Assembly: GCA_029582265.1 (NCBI GenBank)
Contig: CM055816.1
Coordinates: 89,061,204-89,125,203, forward strand
Source: Zoroaster sp. YZ-2022
Taxonomy: Eukaryota; Echinodermata; Asteroidea; Forcipulatida; Zoroasteridae
Direction: 5' to 3'
Length of the DNA stretch: 64,000 nucleotides
The position numbers and the translations under genes were made by a program. The notes under the pieces were generated by a model. It did no database searches. It saw nothing but the letters and a program-made list of their open reading frames with translations, and was not told the origin of the DNA. Shown here in pieces: positions 1 through 10,697 of the stretch (the stretch's first letter is position 1; every line of letters starts with the position of its first letter).

Positions 1-342
1 CCAGGTTGGGGCAAGCTTTGTGACATGGTGTCCTTGTTACGTAGGTAGATGTACCATTCATTATCCTTATTATGAGTGCACATTCTTGGGTCATTCCACC
101 AGGTTGGGGCAAGCTTTGTGACATGGTGTCCTTGTTACGTAGGTAGATGTACCATTCATTATCCTTATTATGAGTGCACATTCTCAGTTGTTCTTCAAAT
201 TAGAATGAAATCAATCTCTGTGCCTTGAATAGGAAGTTACAATAATGTTAATTAGGAGTCATAATAAATGATAATAAATGGTACATCTACCTACGTACCA
301 AGGGACACACAAAACTTGCCCCAACCTGGTAGAATGACCCAT
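1..342. mobile_element. Foldback MITE, GGGTCATTCC-type ends, with a tandem partial copy
   Basis: A 98-bp unit starting CCAGGTTGGGGCAAGC lies at 1-98 and is repeated from 99. The stretch at 270-342 is the inverted counterpart (GTACATCTACCTACGTACC, then CTTGCCCCAACCTGG, AGAATGACCCA). The intact element appears to run 87-342 with inverted arms of about 75 bp; the first 86 bp are a second, window-truncated arm. The GGGTCATTCC terminus resembles the MITE at 40926. No protein is encoded. Confidence 0.7.
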
Positions 343-479
343 TCGTAATCACAAATCTGACTTACATGTACCATGGAGGATCCATGCATGTACGTACATA
401 ATTGGGGAACGACAATTGACCATTCTTAAAAATGATAGTACATGTACCTCAGACAGAAAGATTTCAGATAGATGATTAA

Positions 480-915
480 CCCTAACTACCCCATATCCTC
501 CAAAATCCTCCAAGGGGCACTTTTTTGGGGAAAACATTTAACACTGTTGGAAACTGGTACTTTCACTTCTTCAAATGGGACAAAAATTACTACCTGGCAA
601 GAAGTACAGGCCGTAAGTGCTGAATATGAAAGATCAATGAAAATAAATGCATGGTGCATTTTCAAGATAAGGGTATGTTTCCAAAAGTGCACTGGAGGAT
701 TTTGGAGGATTCAGGAAGGTTCCTAGGCAGAATACCTAGGGGGTTAGGGTTAAAGAAGGTTCCTAATCAGAATACATATAGGGGGTTAGGGTTAAGGAAG
801 GTTCCTAGCCAGAATACATATAGGGGGTTAGGGTTAAGGAAGGTTCCTAATCAGAATACCTATAGGGGGTTAGGGTTAAGGAAGGTTCCTAGCCAGAATA
901 CCTAGGGGGTTAGGG
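480..915 (+). mobile_element. TTAA-flanked MITE (CCCTAAC family), five subterminal units
   Basis: TTAA occurs on both sides (476-479 and 916-919). The left end is CCCTAACTACCCCATATCC and the right end CCTAGGGGGTTAGGG. From about 716 to 915 a 40-42-bp unit (AAGGTTCCTAGCCAGAATAC, then GGGGGTTAGGG) is repeated five times, each repeat restating the right terminus. Related copies: 17727-18068 (inverted, three units) and 49343-49612 (one unit). TTAA targets and CCCT ends are typical of piggyBac-like MITEs; that assignment is inference. It has no transposase. Confidence 0.8.
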
Positions 916-1171
916 TTAATACCAGCATTATTGTGTAAAACAGTTATCAAACACTGTCTATACGTAATTGTCTGCTTATTTCTGTTCAATATTTTCCCTA
1001 GCTGATGATCATGAGAACAAGGTGATTTTCAATTGTTTGATGAACTGCTGTAAGGATACATGCACTTAAAACCCTATTATTTTCCATACCTACAACTTAG
1101 AAAGAAAGAAGGTAAAAAAAACTTCATAATAAAAACACAGTTCTTTGTTTGTATTTTGTTTCAGCAATTCT

Positions 1172-1321
1172 CAGTGGCATAGCCAGGATTTTCAGAGAGG
1201 GGGGACAACAAATTTGGGGTAAATTCACCAACACAAACCTCAAATGAACCGACAAATTATGTCAATCAGAAATGGGCAACAACCCCCCCCCCCGCCCACC
1301 CCCCCTTTGTCTACGCCACTG
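1172..1321. mobile_element. hAT-type MITE with perfect 8-bp target duplication
   Basis: Ends are CAGTGGCATAGCCAGGATTT and CTTTGTCTACGCCACTG. The flanks are GCAATTCT at 1164-1171 and again at 1322-1329, a perfect 8-bp target-site duplication. CAGTGGC ends with 8-bp duplications are the hAT signature. The interior holds a C-rich run near 1282-1306. Non-coding, 150 bp. A relative lies at 8394-8616. Confidence 0.9.
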
Positions 1322-1329
1322 GCAATTCT

Positions 1330-2414
1330 TACAGAAAGTTACATGCGATGTAGTGAAATTGGCGAAAAAAGTGCGAGTTGGTCAAGAATATCAGAGAAGT
1401 GGGCTAACTGATATTTGAATGAGCAGGGGAAATACTGTTTCTGTGCATACTGTTCTGCACTTTAAATAAATTATTTTCAATGGAATTCTATAATGTTTCA
1501 AAGAAAAGAAAAACATTTTGAATACTGTTATATCCCCTTATTGAAACAAGTTATAACAGCTTGGTGACCACAGTGACTATATACATACAACATAAGGGCA
1601 GTCTGTAATTGTTCACCTCTCCTCCCAACCACCCCTACAATTGTCACCTGATCTTCTACCCAACAGGTATGACTGATACTTGCTCAAAGAAACTGCTTTC
1701 TACAAAGCATACATGGTCCTTTCTGTGACTATACCTGTGGCTTGTATTCAAGCCCACCCTTGCTATTGAGCCCAGCACAAAGTTGACAAACCTGTGTATT
1801 ATGGTAGGATAACTATAAGCCTCATTCTAAGGCAGCTGAAAAGAAGTGATCCAGTTAGGTAGAGAGAGCTGTGGTATGTCAACATATGAGCGATTCACTT
1901 GAACCAATGCTGGATAAGAAGCCAGCAGGGTGTTTGTTTAAGCCTGCAACGAGACACAAATATACAGCATTGTGCACTTTCCCTAAAGCTTAGAGTAACA
2001 GGCACTGACAAACCAGGAGGTTGAATCAGGAAGATACTAATCCTACCTGTACCCATAACCCCTCTCCCTGCCAGCTTGTGCTCCATGGCCACCGGGCAGT
2101 ACACACTTGTGGCTCACTAGGTCGTTAACAGACAAACATAACTTCATGCAAGAACTTCAATTTAGTCTATAAAGTACTGAACTAAGCGACTTGTTCTTTG
2201 CTCTTGAGGTAGGCCAATTTATTTGTCCTCTTCTGCACCATATTGCATACTGGGATGACGTCGAGTCTTATTAACACTCAATATTTCTTTTGTTAACTTA
2301 TTAAATCCAAACAAAAACAGCTAAATGACTGGCAGTGAAATACCACTAAAGGAACACCCCTAAAACGGACATTAACTTGGTGTATACTGAACATGACTCT
2401 TGGCTCCCGGTCTA
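1330..2414. other. No feature recognised
   Basis: AT-rich unique-looking sequence without a convincing ORF, tRNA or inverted repeat. The short stretch 916-1171 is similar. Confidence 0.5.
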
Positions 2415-2416
2415 TA

Positions 2417-2844
2417 TGTGACCCAGCACGGCGAAACCCGCAAAAAGTCGCTGAACCCCAATCCAAGATACAGCCAATTTTCGACCAATGGGGTGTTATA
2501 CGGCCTTTGGGGGTTTTTACTGATTATAGTTCCCGGATGTTTATTTCACAATTTCCTGCAAACAAAATTACTGAAATCGATTTATAAGTGTGTGAAAAAG
2601 CATAATTCCGAGCACCATTTTGCGGTTGTTAGTGCGGTTTTTTTTTCTTCAAAACATCCTGTACTTCTCGAAATCGTAATTTCATTGTTTTTCGACTTTC
2701 AAAGTCCATAACTTTCCAACAGAATGCATGATGGATATAATTTTTTCACCATTGAAAAGCTAAAGAGTTGCCATTTCATATGATACCAATAACTCATTTT
2801 TTATTTCTGGGACGTTTTTGTGGGTTTTGTCATGCTGGGTCACA
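2417..2844. mobile_element. Mariner-like MITE, TGTGACCC TIR
   Basis: Left end TGTGACCCAGCACGGCGAAA follows a TA at 2415-2416. The right end is its imperfect inverse, ending CATGCTGGGTCACA at 2844. The right-hand TA has drifted to TT. The 428-bp interior has no transposase. The terminus resembles the element at 53377-53777 that interrupts a LINE, suggesting one superfamily of TA-targeting elements. Confidence 0.75.
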
Positions 2845-3255
2845 TTAGCAATAGCACTTCAATACAGATGTTTCAAATTGATTTACACAATTTACATTGC
2901 AGGAATGATTCACTATTACAAACCACCACTATGTAAAAGTGAACATGTTGTGTGAACCCTGTGATGTCTGTTATAGTGACAATCCACTGTGTAAATTCTT
3001 CATCCATGCTATTATTCATAACTGACTGAGCTTAGTCCTTTAACAATGTCCGGATCAAGTTTACAGCACCGGAAATCTAGAAAATCCAATGCAGTTAGCC
3101 AATGTTTGAAGGATACAGCCTTTGATTCTTTAAAATGGTGTTGATTTTACATGACATAATAACAGTATATCTTTTTAGAAGGATTTTGTGAATTTAATAA
3201 CTTATGTTTTAACATTTCAACCACCAAGCTTGCCCATAGACAATTTGTGAATTAA

Positions 3256-3561
3256 CCCTCCTACACATTGAAGCCACTCCGATCCACTAAATTCTGTTCT
3301 TGAGCAACCTTCAGTACATACATGTACAAGCCTGCTGTCCTTTCCAAGTAATCTTACAAAATCAACTGTGTGCCACCCAAGGCCACTGTAAATGTTTGAA
3401 CATATTAGTATGGCCTGCAATGTATCAATGGGAGACCACTTTACCCTGCAATCTCAGTGGTGTGACAGTGCACAGAAGGGTAACCATAGGAGGCCACTGG
3501 CAACAGCTAATGGCTTGGAGTGGCCTGAATGGGTTATTTCAAAAATTCCACTGATGAGGGC
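3256..3561. mobile_element. TTAA-flanked MITE (CCCTCCTA family), worn right end
   Basis: The left end CCCTCCTACACATTGAAGCC follows TTAA at 3252-3255. The body matches, inverted and nearly throughout, the two halves at 19737-19901 and 20619-20760. The right end is degenerate (CACTGATGAGGGCTAA) and carries a short extra stretch. Short ORFs across it on both strands are not supported as genes. Confidence 0.65.
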
Positions 3562-4331
3562 TAATAAGAAAAGATGGAAATATTTATTCTTTGCCTTCCT
3601 GTTTGTGACTGAGAAATAAGGTTATGAAGTCCACTCATACATGTATATGGGTTGTTTTCCCCCTTAGGTTCGCTATCTCATTAAGTGTGAATCTCTGTGA
3701 CATACAAACCTGTTATAAACTCTGATAACATGTTTACTGTGATATAGGATACCCTAGTGAATTTCACTAAGGACCCTAGTGAAACGGCATTCTATACTGG
3801 AAGTCTGATGACAGCTAATGTAATATACGGTACAGCCTGGGATGTGCTCTGGGTAGCTCAGCTCATTGTTAATACAAGGCGGCAACTCCAAAGGAATATG
3901 ACTGGCACAACTATGCCAAGAGCGACACACCTAATACCATTGCAAGCTTGAATGCACAACCATATCAGATAACGCCACTCATAACCTTTCCAAAATTAAA
4001 GTGATTACAATTGGCGAGGGAGGGCGGCTGGGCAAGATACCTCAATTGACCGAGTGAAATTGAAGTGCTTCAGAATGGTAAACTCAATTATAAAATGTCT
4101 TCTAAAACCTTCAATTAAGGCTTCAATTTAAAAAATAACTAAAAGGTTTTTTTTTTTTTTAAACCTTATCAAATAAAAATATCAGCAATTTCGATTGTTT
4201 TTACGGATCAACCATTCTGTATATATGTGACAACAGATAAAATTGCAGTGTTACTTGTTTTACAAATAATTGCAAGAGATATCACTACTAAATGGATAAG
4301 TTGCTGTACTTTTTCTTACATGTATATCTAT
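3562..4331. other. No feature recognised
   Basis: Unique-looking AT-rich sequence with a poly-T run near 4148. Nothing found on either strand. The same holds for 2845-3251. Confidence 0.5.
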
Positions 4332-4676
4332 ATAATAATAATAATAATAATGTGTGGATTTATATAGCGCACGTATCCACCAACTAAGTGGTGCTCAAGG
4401 CGCATTATATTATTATCCCTGCTCATAAGGCTCATAAGGCTCATAAGGCTCATAAATCATTCCTGAAACCATCTCAGCTCCCTGGGGAGTATACAGCTCA
4501 ATTGCTGGCATTTCTAGCGCATATAGAGCAAACCAACTCTGCCTTCACAGGTACCCATTTAACCCCTGGGTGGAGAGAAGCAATTATGATTAAGTGTCTT
4601 GCTCAAGGACACAAGTGTCACAGCCGTGATTCGAACCCACATTATGTTGCTAACACCAGAACTTGAATCCGGTAAG
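4332..4676 (-). mobile_element. tRNA-Leu-derived SINE, truncated at the 5' head
   Basis: On the minus strand the body ends in (ATT)n at 4332-4350 after the conserved tail with GTGCGCTATATAA. Box B (GGTTCGAATC inverse) is at about 4630-4640. The copy stops at CCGGTAAG on the plus strand, so the outer 25 or so bases holding box A and the acceptor stem are missing, and it should lack a complete internal pol III promoter. It carries four GGCTCATAA-type units, the most of any copy here. The ORF across it is a by-product of the SINE sequence. Confidence 0.85.
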
Positions 4677-5141
4677 TTTTATTGTGCACATTCAGACACA
4701 CACACACTGTACATGTACATGTACACTGTACATCCAATTCAATATACATGTATTTATGAGAAAACTTATAAGGAAAACAGGAAATTCAATTCATTAATTA
4801 GATTAAACTATAGGAAATACCCACGTGACTGGCCAGTCTTAATTATGAATTAAGAAAGCAATCAGAATGTTGGTCACGTCTCCATCTATCCTCCCTGCAC
4901 GCTGTCCTTCTATATTAATACCTTAATCCATATCAATTTGTCTTATTATTATTGCAGAATTACTGAATGCCCCAAGCAGAGATGTTTGTATTATAGACTG
5001 ACCACACGCTGACCGGCTCGTATTCCTATTTATAATCATACATATTAGGTTGATATTGAACTTCAAATCCTGACAAATTGAATAAGTTGGACCATGGAGG
5101 AACTTAACATGTCAATATTCATATTTTACAGCATTATGATT
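4677..5141. other. No feature recognised
   Basis: Short CA run and TGTACATGTACATGTACA words near 4696-4726, otherwise featureless. Confidence 0.5.
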
Positions 5142-5501
5142 AATAATAATAATAATAATAATGTGAACATTTATATAGCGCTCAAACACAGAAGAAACTG
5201 GTATCAGAGCGCTTAACAAAATACAAGGAACAAACTATACAAGTACAAAAACCCAAAACAAAAACAATTAAAATAGAAAAGTCTTAAGATCTTTCTTGAA
5301 CTTTGTTAATGATGTAGTGTGACGGATGTAGTGAGGCAAATTATTCCATAGCATAGGACCAGCAGCATAAAAACCCTTGTCACCAGATTGAGTGTTGGTT
5401 TTAGGCACCGTAACTAATTGTTCATCTAGCTGACCCATATCACACATAGAATGCTTTGCCATAAGATGATCTTCATGTATTTTAAAGGGCAGATATAACA
5501 C
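5142..5501 (-). mobile_element. 3' end of a CR1/L2-like LINE
   Basis: Minus-strand codons at 5270-5501 give a peptide ending GPMLWNNLPHYIRHTTSLTK then FKKDLKTFLF and stop. This is the usual C-terminus of animal CR1/L2/Jockey-group ORF2 proteins (A/G-P-x-LWN-x-LP...FK-x-LKT-x-LF). The roughly 125-bp 3' UTR contains paired AGCGCT segments, then ATATAAATG and (ATT)n at 5142-5162. The rest of ORF2 is absent: a 5'-truncated copy. Clade is not settled. Confidence 0.8.
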
Positions 5502-5761
5502 TGGTATTTAGAAACCTATATTCATTTTTCATTTTTTGTTCTACCCTCTAGTTTAAAAAAAAAAATCATTAAACTAACCTGTGAAAGTTATCGCAAAAGG
5601 TGCTCACAAATTCTTTTAGAAAACAAAAATTGTCTGATGTTAGTGCTATCTTTTTTTTTATTTCTATAAGATTATCCCTTTTTCACTATTTTCACAGGTT
5701 GTCTGTTTAATAGTTAGTTGTCTTGACAGTAAGCATACCAGTCTAATTTTGACATTACCAA

Positions 5762-5828
5762 TGGTGTACCCATAGTGTACCCATAGTGTACCCATAGTGT
5801 ACCCATAGTGTACCCATAGTGTACCCAT
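5762..5828. repeat. 11-bp minisatellite, six units
   Basis: GTGTACCCATA repeated six times without interruption. The minus-strand ORF across it reads a YTMGTLWVH pattern and is an artefact of the repeat. Confidence 0.95.
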
Positions 5829-6364
5829 GATATGTGCATGTCATTTCCTTTAAACCAGTATCTAGTGGATGAAAATGAAACTACATGTGCACTGAAAAGC
5901 ACCTGATATTGATACAAATCACTGGTCAGATACAATCATTTTCACACATGGTGCTTGAATAATGGAAAAAAGATATTGACAAATGAAAGCTTGGCAGACC
6001 GATCATAATTGTGATTTAGGACCACCACATGGGGGAGTGTTCAAGGGAATAATGCAAGTGGTTTCCTGCTCAGTCTATTACCTGGCCTCCAAGGAAGGGT
6101 ATAACATTGATTATTACCTGACAAGAAACTCAGAGAATTAATCTCTAAAAGCTTACTTGGTTGTACGATGGTAAGTCATCCTGAGAAGTTATTCCGTCTT
6201 GACGTGTTGTCAAGAAAACATGAATAAAATTCAAATCTCAAAGTGATCCATTTCTGCATCAGAATGAACACAAATAATCTGAATGCAGTGTTTTCACCTG
6301 AATGGCAAAATGAAATAAGATGAAACGTTCAAAGATTGGTCTTACACTTTGATTCTGATAAAGT
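5829..6364. other. No feature recognised
   Basis: Unique-looking sequence directly left of the Harbinger-type nest. The region 5502-5761 is likewise empty. Confidence 0.5.
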
Positions 6365-6558
6365 ATAGCCCTTTTCACACGACAAAAAACAAAAACATTC
6401 CTTGAGAGATTCTCTCAATGTTTGAAAAAATATTACCAAATGAGCTTCGTGTGAAAGGACACCGATGTTTGAGACTGTCCTACATTCCTTGAGAGATTGT
6501 CTCAAACATTGAGATATTTGATAGTGCATGACCAACGATAATAATGTGTGTACTCTTA

Positions 6559-7462
6559 AGCCCTTTTCACACGACAAACACAAACTAGGGTCCTTGGTCT
6601 CAGGCACCAGTTGTATTGACCACGGACGTTGGTCAAACTCGGATACGACCTTTCACACGGCGAAGAAACCAACGTCCCGTGTCACATAGCTTTCGTCTTT
6701 TGGGGTGTCAAAGGTCAACATTGTTTATAGTGCAGTTAACTAGTATCCGCACAGCTAGCGTGGAATCGCTATTGCATGTATTGATTACCATTCATTATCC
6801 CGCGCTATTGTATTGTATGTTTATTGTTAGCGTCCGTCCTCTCTCTCTCTCTACCACTCTCACAGCTCATTGCAAAACATGGCGAAAAACGATATAGAAT
6901 CGGTAATTTTTGAGCAAATGTCCAAAACTTCATCGAAGAAAAAAAACCAAAAGCGGAGCACATGGACGTACGACGAGACCATCCAGCTGATTATGGTGGT
7001 AGGCTCCACTGAAGTCCCCAAAAAAGCTGGATGGTCTCGTCCACAACCACAGAGTGTGGAAAGACGTGGCGGGGGAAATGGGAATGACACACTCGGCTGA
7101 AAAGTGTTGTTTTAACGTTTTCTACACATTAAACTTAGCAACAAAAGCATCATCATTAACTGTTCGGGCATCGCCATCTTGATTTAAAGGCATCCTGGGA
7201 AATTTTCTTCTTGCGAGCATGCGTGGTAGCTCTCGCGAAACAATGGTCCTTTGTCTCTGTGCGGTTTGTTCATTCACACGGCCTATCGTGGTGAACTTTC
7301 ACAACGGTGTGTTTTTTGTTGCTGGTCTCGACCGTGGTCAGGAAAAGACTACGGACCTGTGTTTGTGCAGAGCAGAGGTACATTTCACACGAAGTGTATT
7401 TGACAACGTTGTGTTCTTAGGACCATGGACCCCCTGCTTATTTCCCTCGTGTGAAAAGGGCT
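6559..7462 (+). mobile_element. Harbinger-type element with TTA target duplication
   Basis: TIR AGCCCTTTTCACACGA at 6559 and its inverse TCGTGTGAAAAGGGCT ending at 7462, with TTA at 6556-6558 and 7463-7465. TTA/TWA duplications are the PIF/Harbinger signature. TCACACG words recur inside (6651, 7275, 7384), as subterminal binding-site repeats often do. It holds a Myb/SANT-like fragment but no DDE nuclease, so it is non-autonomous. Confidence 0.8.
6879..7100 (+). pseudogene. Myb/SANT-like (trihelix) domain fragment
   Basis: The frame opening at ATG 6879 gives MAKNDIESVIFEQMS, a lysine-rich stretch, then RSTWTYDETIQLIMV. The W-x-x-DET-x-x-LI pattern is the first helix of Myb/SANT-like DNA-binding domains, which PIF/Harbinger elements encode beside the nuclease. 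The later tryptophans and helices of the domain are missing and the frame closes at 7100, so this is a remnant. Within it, CGAGACCATCCAGCT (6974-6988) faces its exact inverse at 7025-7039, a 15-bp-stem hairpin. Confidence 0.55.
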
Positions 7463-7530
7463 TTACAGAATGTTGGTTTTTTTACGTGTCATATGAAAGC
7501 TTGCAAAAGTAGTCACTCGTGGGATGTTAA

Positions 7531-8202
7531 AGGGGGACTGACATCCTTTATTGTGTGTGTACTTAAGGCGTTTTGTAATAAAATATTGTTTTTGAGACCC
7601 ACCTGTGTCTATTTAATCATTGATTTATGAGTAACGGTACAAGTATTTTAAAACAATGTTTGAAGTGTTTGGTGGAAGCTTCATTTGCATAAGATATGTG
7701 ACGTCAGGTCGGGAAGATCCGACGTGTACATGATGTACATATACATACAAACGTTTCACACACGTAGCGTCGATTTCATTTCTTCCGTGATTTTTGTTTC
7801 CGGAACTAATAAAATGCCGGGAAGATGTGTTTCTGCAGGATGCAGCAACACCACCAAAGACGGTGTTAGCCTTCATCTGTTCCCAAGTGACCCAAAAATC
7901 GCCGTATTTGGATGAGCAAAGTTCGACTGACAAGAGTAAAGTGGTCAGGTCCATCGGCTCACATAGTTTTGTGCAGCGATCATTTTGAGCCAAGTTTTGA
8001 GCCGAATTTCTCTTCCCGACATGACGTCACGAACAGCTCCTCCGTGCAGGGCGTAAAAGTGGGGGGAATTTTTACAATGGAAAATAACACTCTCAAAAAA
8101 AATAAAAACACAAAACAAAAATTGTATTGATCTTTTACTGATATAAAAGAATAAAACGATCACATATTTAACTGTTTGATTTAAATCCATGTCAGTCCCC
8201 CT
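7531..8202 (+). mobile_element. Kolobok-like element (TTAA target, THAP remnant)
   Basis: TIR AGGGGGACTGACAT at 7531 and its inverse ATGTCAGTCCCCCT ending at 8202; TTAA on both sides (7527-7530, 8203-8206). Kolobok transposons use TTAA targets and encode a THAP-domain protein; a THAP sequence lies inside. At 672 bp the element cannot hold a full transposase. It sits between the end of the inner Harbinger element and the outer element's right end. Confidence 0.75.
7814..8035 (+). pseudogene. Frameshifted THAP zinc-finger domain
   Basis: ATG 7814 opens MPGRCVSAGCSNTTKDGVSL, with the first cysteine pair (C-x4-C) of a THAP finger, followed by HLFPSDPKIAVF. The frame then closes at 7915. From about 7909 the next frame continues the domain: a W, a second W followed by P (KWSGPSAH), then LCSDHFEPSF with the closing C-x2-H. 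Order and spacing fit the THAP C2CH module; a single-base shift separates the halves. THAP domains bind transposon ends or host promoters. Now non-functional. Confidence 0.75.
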
Positions 8203-8393
8203 TTAACTAGATAAACAATCCGCACTGGTAACATTCGTCTCAAGGAATCTACAATGTTCATGTACATGTATGTGGTTTTGTTGGTCATGTGAAAAGAGCT
8301 TATGGATGCATTTACAGACATGTTACCAAGCGTGTAGACTGGGCTTTAATGGTTCAATAATAAAATAAGCTGAAACTTTCGCAGGATGGTTTT

Positions 8394-8616
8394 TAGTGGC
8401 ATAGCCAAAGGGGTGGCAGGGGGGGTAGCCATCCCCACTTGTTGGCAAAATAGTGTCTGTCGGTAAATTCACAAACTTATTGGTATTTCTGAACTTCTGA
8501 ATGTCAGGAATTCAATCTGTATGCGACATAATTTGTTGATTCATTTGACTTTTGTATTGGTAAATTTACCTTCAACAAATTTTTCCCCCATTCTAAAAAT
8601 CCTGGCTATGCCACTG
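8394..8616. mobile_element. hAT-type MITE with 8-bp target duplication (7/8)
   Basis: Ends TAGTGGCATAGCCAAAGG and ATCCTGGCTATGCCACTG. Flanks ATGGTTTT (8386-8393) and ATGGTTTC (8617-8624) form an 8-bp duplication with one difference. The TIR matches the 150-bp element at 1172-1321, so both belong to one hAT MITE family. Non-coding. Confidence 0.85.
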
Positions 8617-9247
8617 ATGGTTTCTGTACATATCTCTTGGTTTTGATAAAGTTTGGATGCATGTACAGACATTTTAAAATTCCTTAAAACTACAATAAAT
8701 GCCATAGTGTTGATTCCTTTATTTAGCATCTCTCATATGAACAGTTATCCAACAGTGCAGATTTCTAACAGCAAGGATTAGTATAGATTATTCAGTTACA
8801 ATGTGGTGATTTGAGAGTCTCCTGTCTCATATCCAGAGATCTGCACTTCCTGTAATCAGATTTCTGTATTGATAATGCCTGTTTAAAAGTAGCATTTGAA
8901 TATGTGACAGTATTTAGTGCCAGATGACATCAAAGGTTTAATGGCTCACAGCTGAGATCTACAGACCCCAAAGGGTCTATAATGTCACCTTCAGGTAAGA
9001 TATCTAGCACCTTGCATAAGGTATACAATCACCAAATATTCCTCAACAATGGCTATACTATATGCCTACAGCTATGTAATACCACAGTAAGACAATGTGT
9101 TAACTGTCAACTCAAATATATCTGGATTCTACCAAACAAAGCAGTGTTGTACAGCAACTTCAAATAATATTCAAACTAACAAGAAGTAATCTTTTAATAT
9201 AAGACTGCTTTAGCAAATGAGGAAGTACATGTATTATTGAACACAGA
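8617..9247. other. No feature recognised
   Basis: Unique-looking sequence with no supported ORF or repeat. Confidence 0.5.
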
Positions 9248-9251
9248 TTAA

Positions 9252-9589
9252 CCCTCCTATGCCCAGGCTGAAATTTGGCCCAGTAAGCACCGCACCCACA
9301 GACAGTCACTTGAGTATTTTTGGTTGCATTGCCAATTGTTCACACATGTGTATTTTTGTGCTGGAGTTAGTAGCAAAGTCAAACACACTTGTGTATGTCC
9401 TACATAAGTTATATGCAGAGTCACACAGAGCTGTGTATGTACTGCATAAGTTACAGTTGAGTGGTTTTGGTTTGACCTCCTACCATAGCCACATGTCCTT
9501 GCATTTATTTGAGTGCACTGCACAAAGTCAATGGGTTAGGAGTTACATACAAATTTTGAGTGTCTTTGATTGTTAAACCTATAGGAGGA
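9252..9589 (+). mobile_element. TTAA-flanked MITE (CCCTCCTA family), second subtype
   Basis: TTAA at 9248-9251, left end CCCTCCTATGCCCAGGCTG, right end CCTATAGGAGGAT running into TTAA at 9590-9593. An inverted copy lies at 14557-14882. The body differs from the 3256 and 20078 subtypes; only the terminal dozen bases are shared. The two opposed 88- and 105-aa frames are opposite-strand shadows, not genes. Confidence 0.8.
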
Positions 9590-9947
9590 TTAAAAAGGTT
9601 GTGTAACCACACAAGAAGCATTCTATGGTATTTTGTCACAAGCAAAGATTTAGATTACTGTGCTATACATCATAGTTATACATTGTACTGATTTTTAAAG
9701 AAAAGTTACAAACATTGGTAATTACCTCAGTCCTGAATTACGAATGACTGTATTATTTGAAAGCTAAATTAATGTGAGTTGGAAAAGTTACCAATCATCC
9801 TGACAAACAATTCTGCTCTCATTTCAGAAAAAATACAAATATGGACATTTTCAAACTTAAAGGCATGTGTTTTTCTGTAAAAATGTGAATGCTTTTCTCA
9901 TGACTAAGATTCTACATTAATCTGAAAATTTCACACGTTGGTTGTTT

Positions 9948-10500
9948 TATATCTGGATTCAAAGAGAGTAAGCATACTCATAGAAGCAGTTTTGACAACA
10001 TTACCAATGTTGTACCTTCTTTTCAATGTATATCTTGATTCAAAGAGAGTAAGCATACTCATAGAAGCAGTTTTGCCAACATTACCAATGTTGTACCTTC
10101 CCTTCAATGTATATCTTGACTCAAAGAGAGTAAGCATACTCATAGAAGCAGTTTTGCCAACATTACCAATGCTGTACCTTCCCTTCAATGTATATCTTGA
10201 CTCAAAGAGAGTAAGCCTACTCATAGAAGCAGTTTTGCCAACATTACCAATGTTGTACCTTTCCTTCAATGTATATCTTGATTCAAAGAGAGTAAGCATA
10301 CTCATAGAAGCAGTTTAGCCAATATTACCAATGGTGTACCTTCCCTATCTTGATTCAAAGAGAGTAAGCATACTCATAGAAGCAGTTTGGCCAACATTAC
10401 CAATGTTGTACCTTCCCTTCAATGTATATCTTGATTCAAAGAGAGTAAGCATACTCATAGAAGCAGTTTTGCTAACATTACCAATGCTGTATCTTCACTT
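9948..10500. repeat. 81-bp minisatellite, about seven units
   Basis: The unit begins TATATCTTGATTCAAAGAG and contains AAGCATACTCATAGAAGCAG and ACATTACCAATGTTGTACC. Starts at about 9948, 10029, 10110, 10191 and 10272 give a period of exactly 81; later units are shortened. As 81 is a multiple of three, stop-free frames appear on both strands; they are artefacts. Confidence 0.95.
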
Positions 10501-10697
10501 TAACATGAGTTCTACATTTCACAAATGCTAGTTGCTAGGGACAGGGTGACGACATGTCAAGTTTCTGGTCATGTGTTACAGTTGTCATTGTTTTGTCATT
10601 GGAAAAAAGTTGTTTAATTGGTAATCCTTCATTCTAATGTGTTTCAAAACAATTGTAAAACAAATACCTTTTGAAAGTGTCTACTTACATGTATTAT

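Larger units (their letters stand above)
6368..8300. mobile_element. Harbinger-type outer element carrying two other transposons
   Basis: The left end AGCCCTTTTCACACGAC at 6368 and right end ATGTGAAAAGAGCT at 8300 are inverted copies, flanked by TAT at 6365-6367 and 8301-8303. The subterminal sequence also pairs: GACAAAAAACAAAAAC then ATTCCTTGAGAG on the left against the inverse at 8240-8285. Inside sit the element at 6559-7462 and the one at 7531-8202. About 360 bp of the outer element's own DNA remain. A 3-bp duplication and this TIR fit PIF/Harbinger. Confidence 0.7.

Noticed and set aside
716..920. Interstitial telomeric repeat (TTAGGG words)
   Set aside because: TTAGGG occurs once per 42-bp transposon-end unit, not as tandem hexamers.
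4388..4666. Recurrent 84-92-aa protein starting MVLKAHYII
   Set aside because: Present in every minus-oriented SINE copy (4388, 44873, 50163, 56319) because the SINE sequence lacks stops in that frame; it lies antisense to the tRNA head and has no domain.
9931..10531. 124-126-codon frames on both strands
   Set aside because: The 81-bp repeat has a period divisible by three, so stops are absent on both strands at once.
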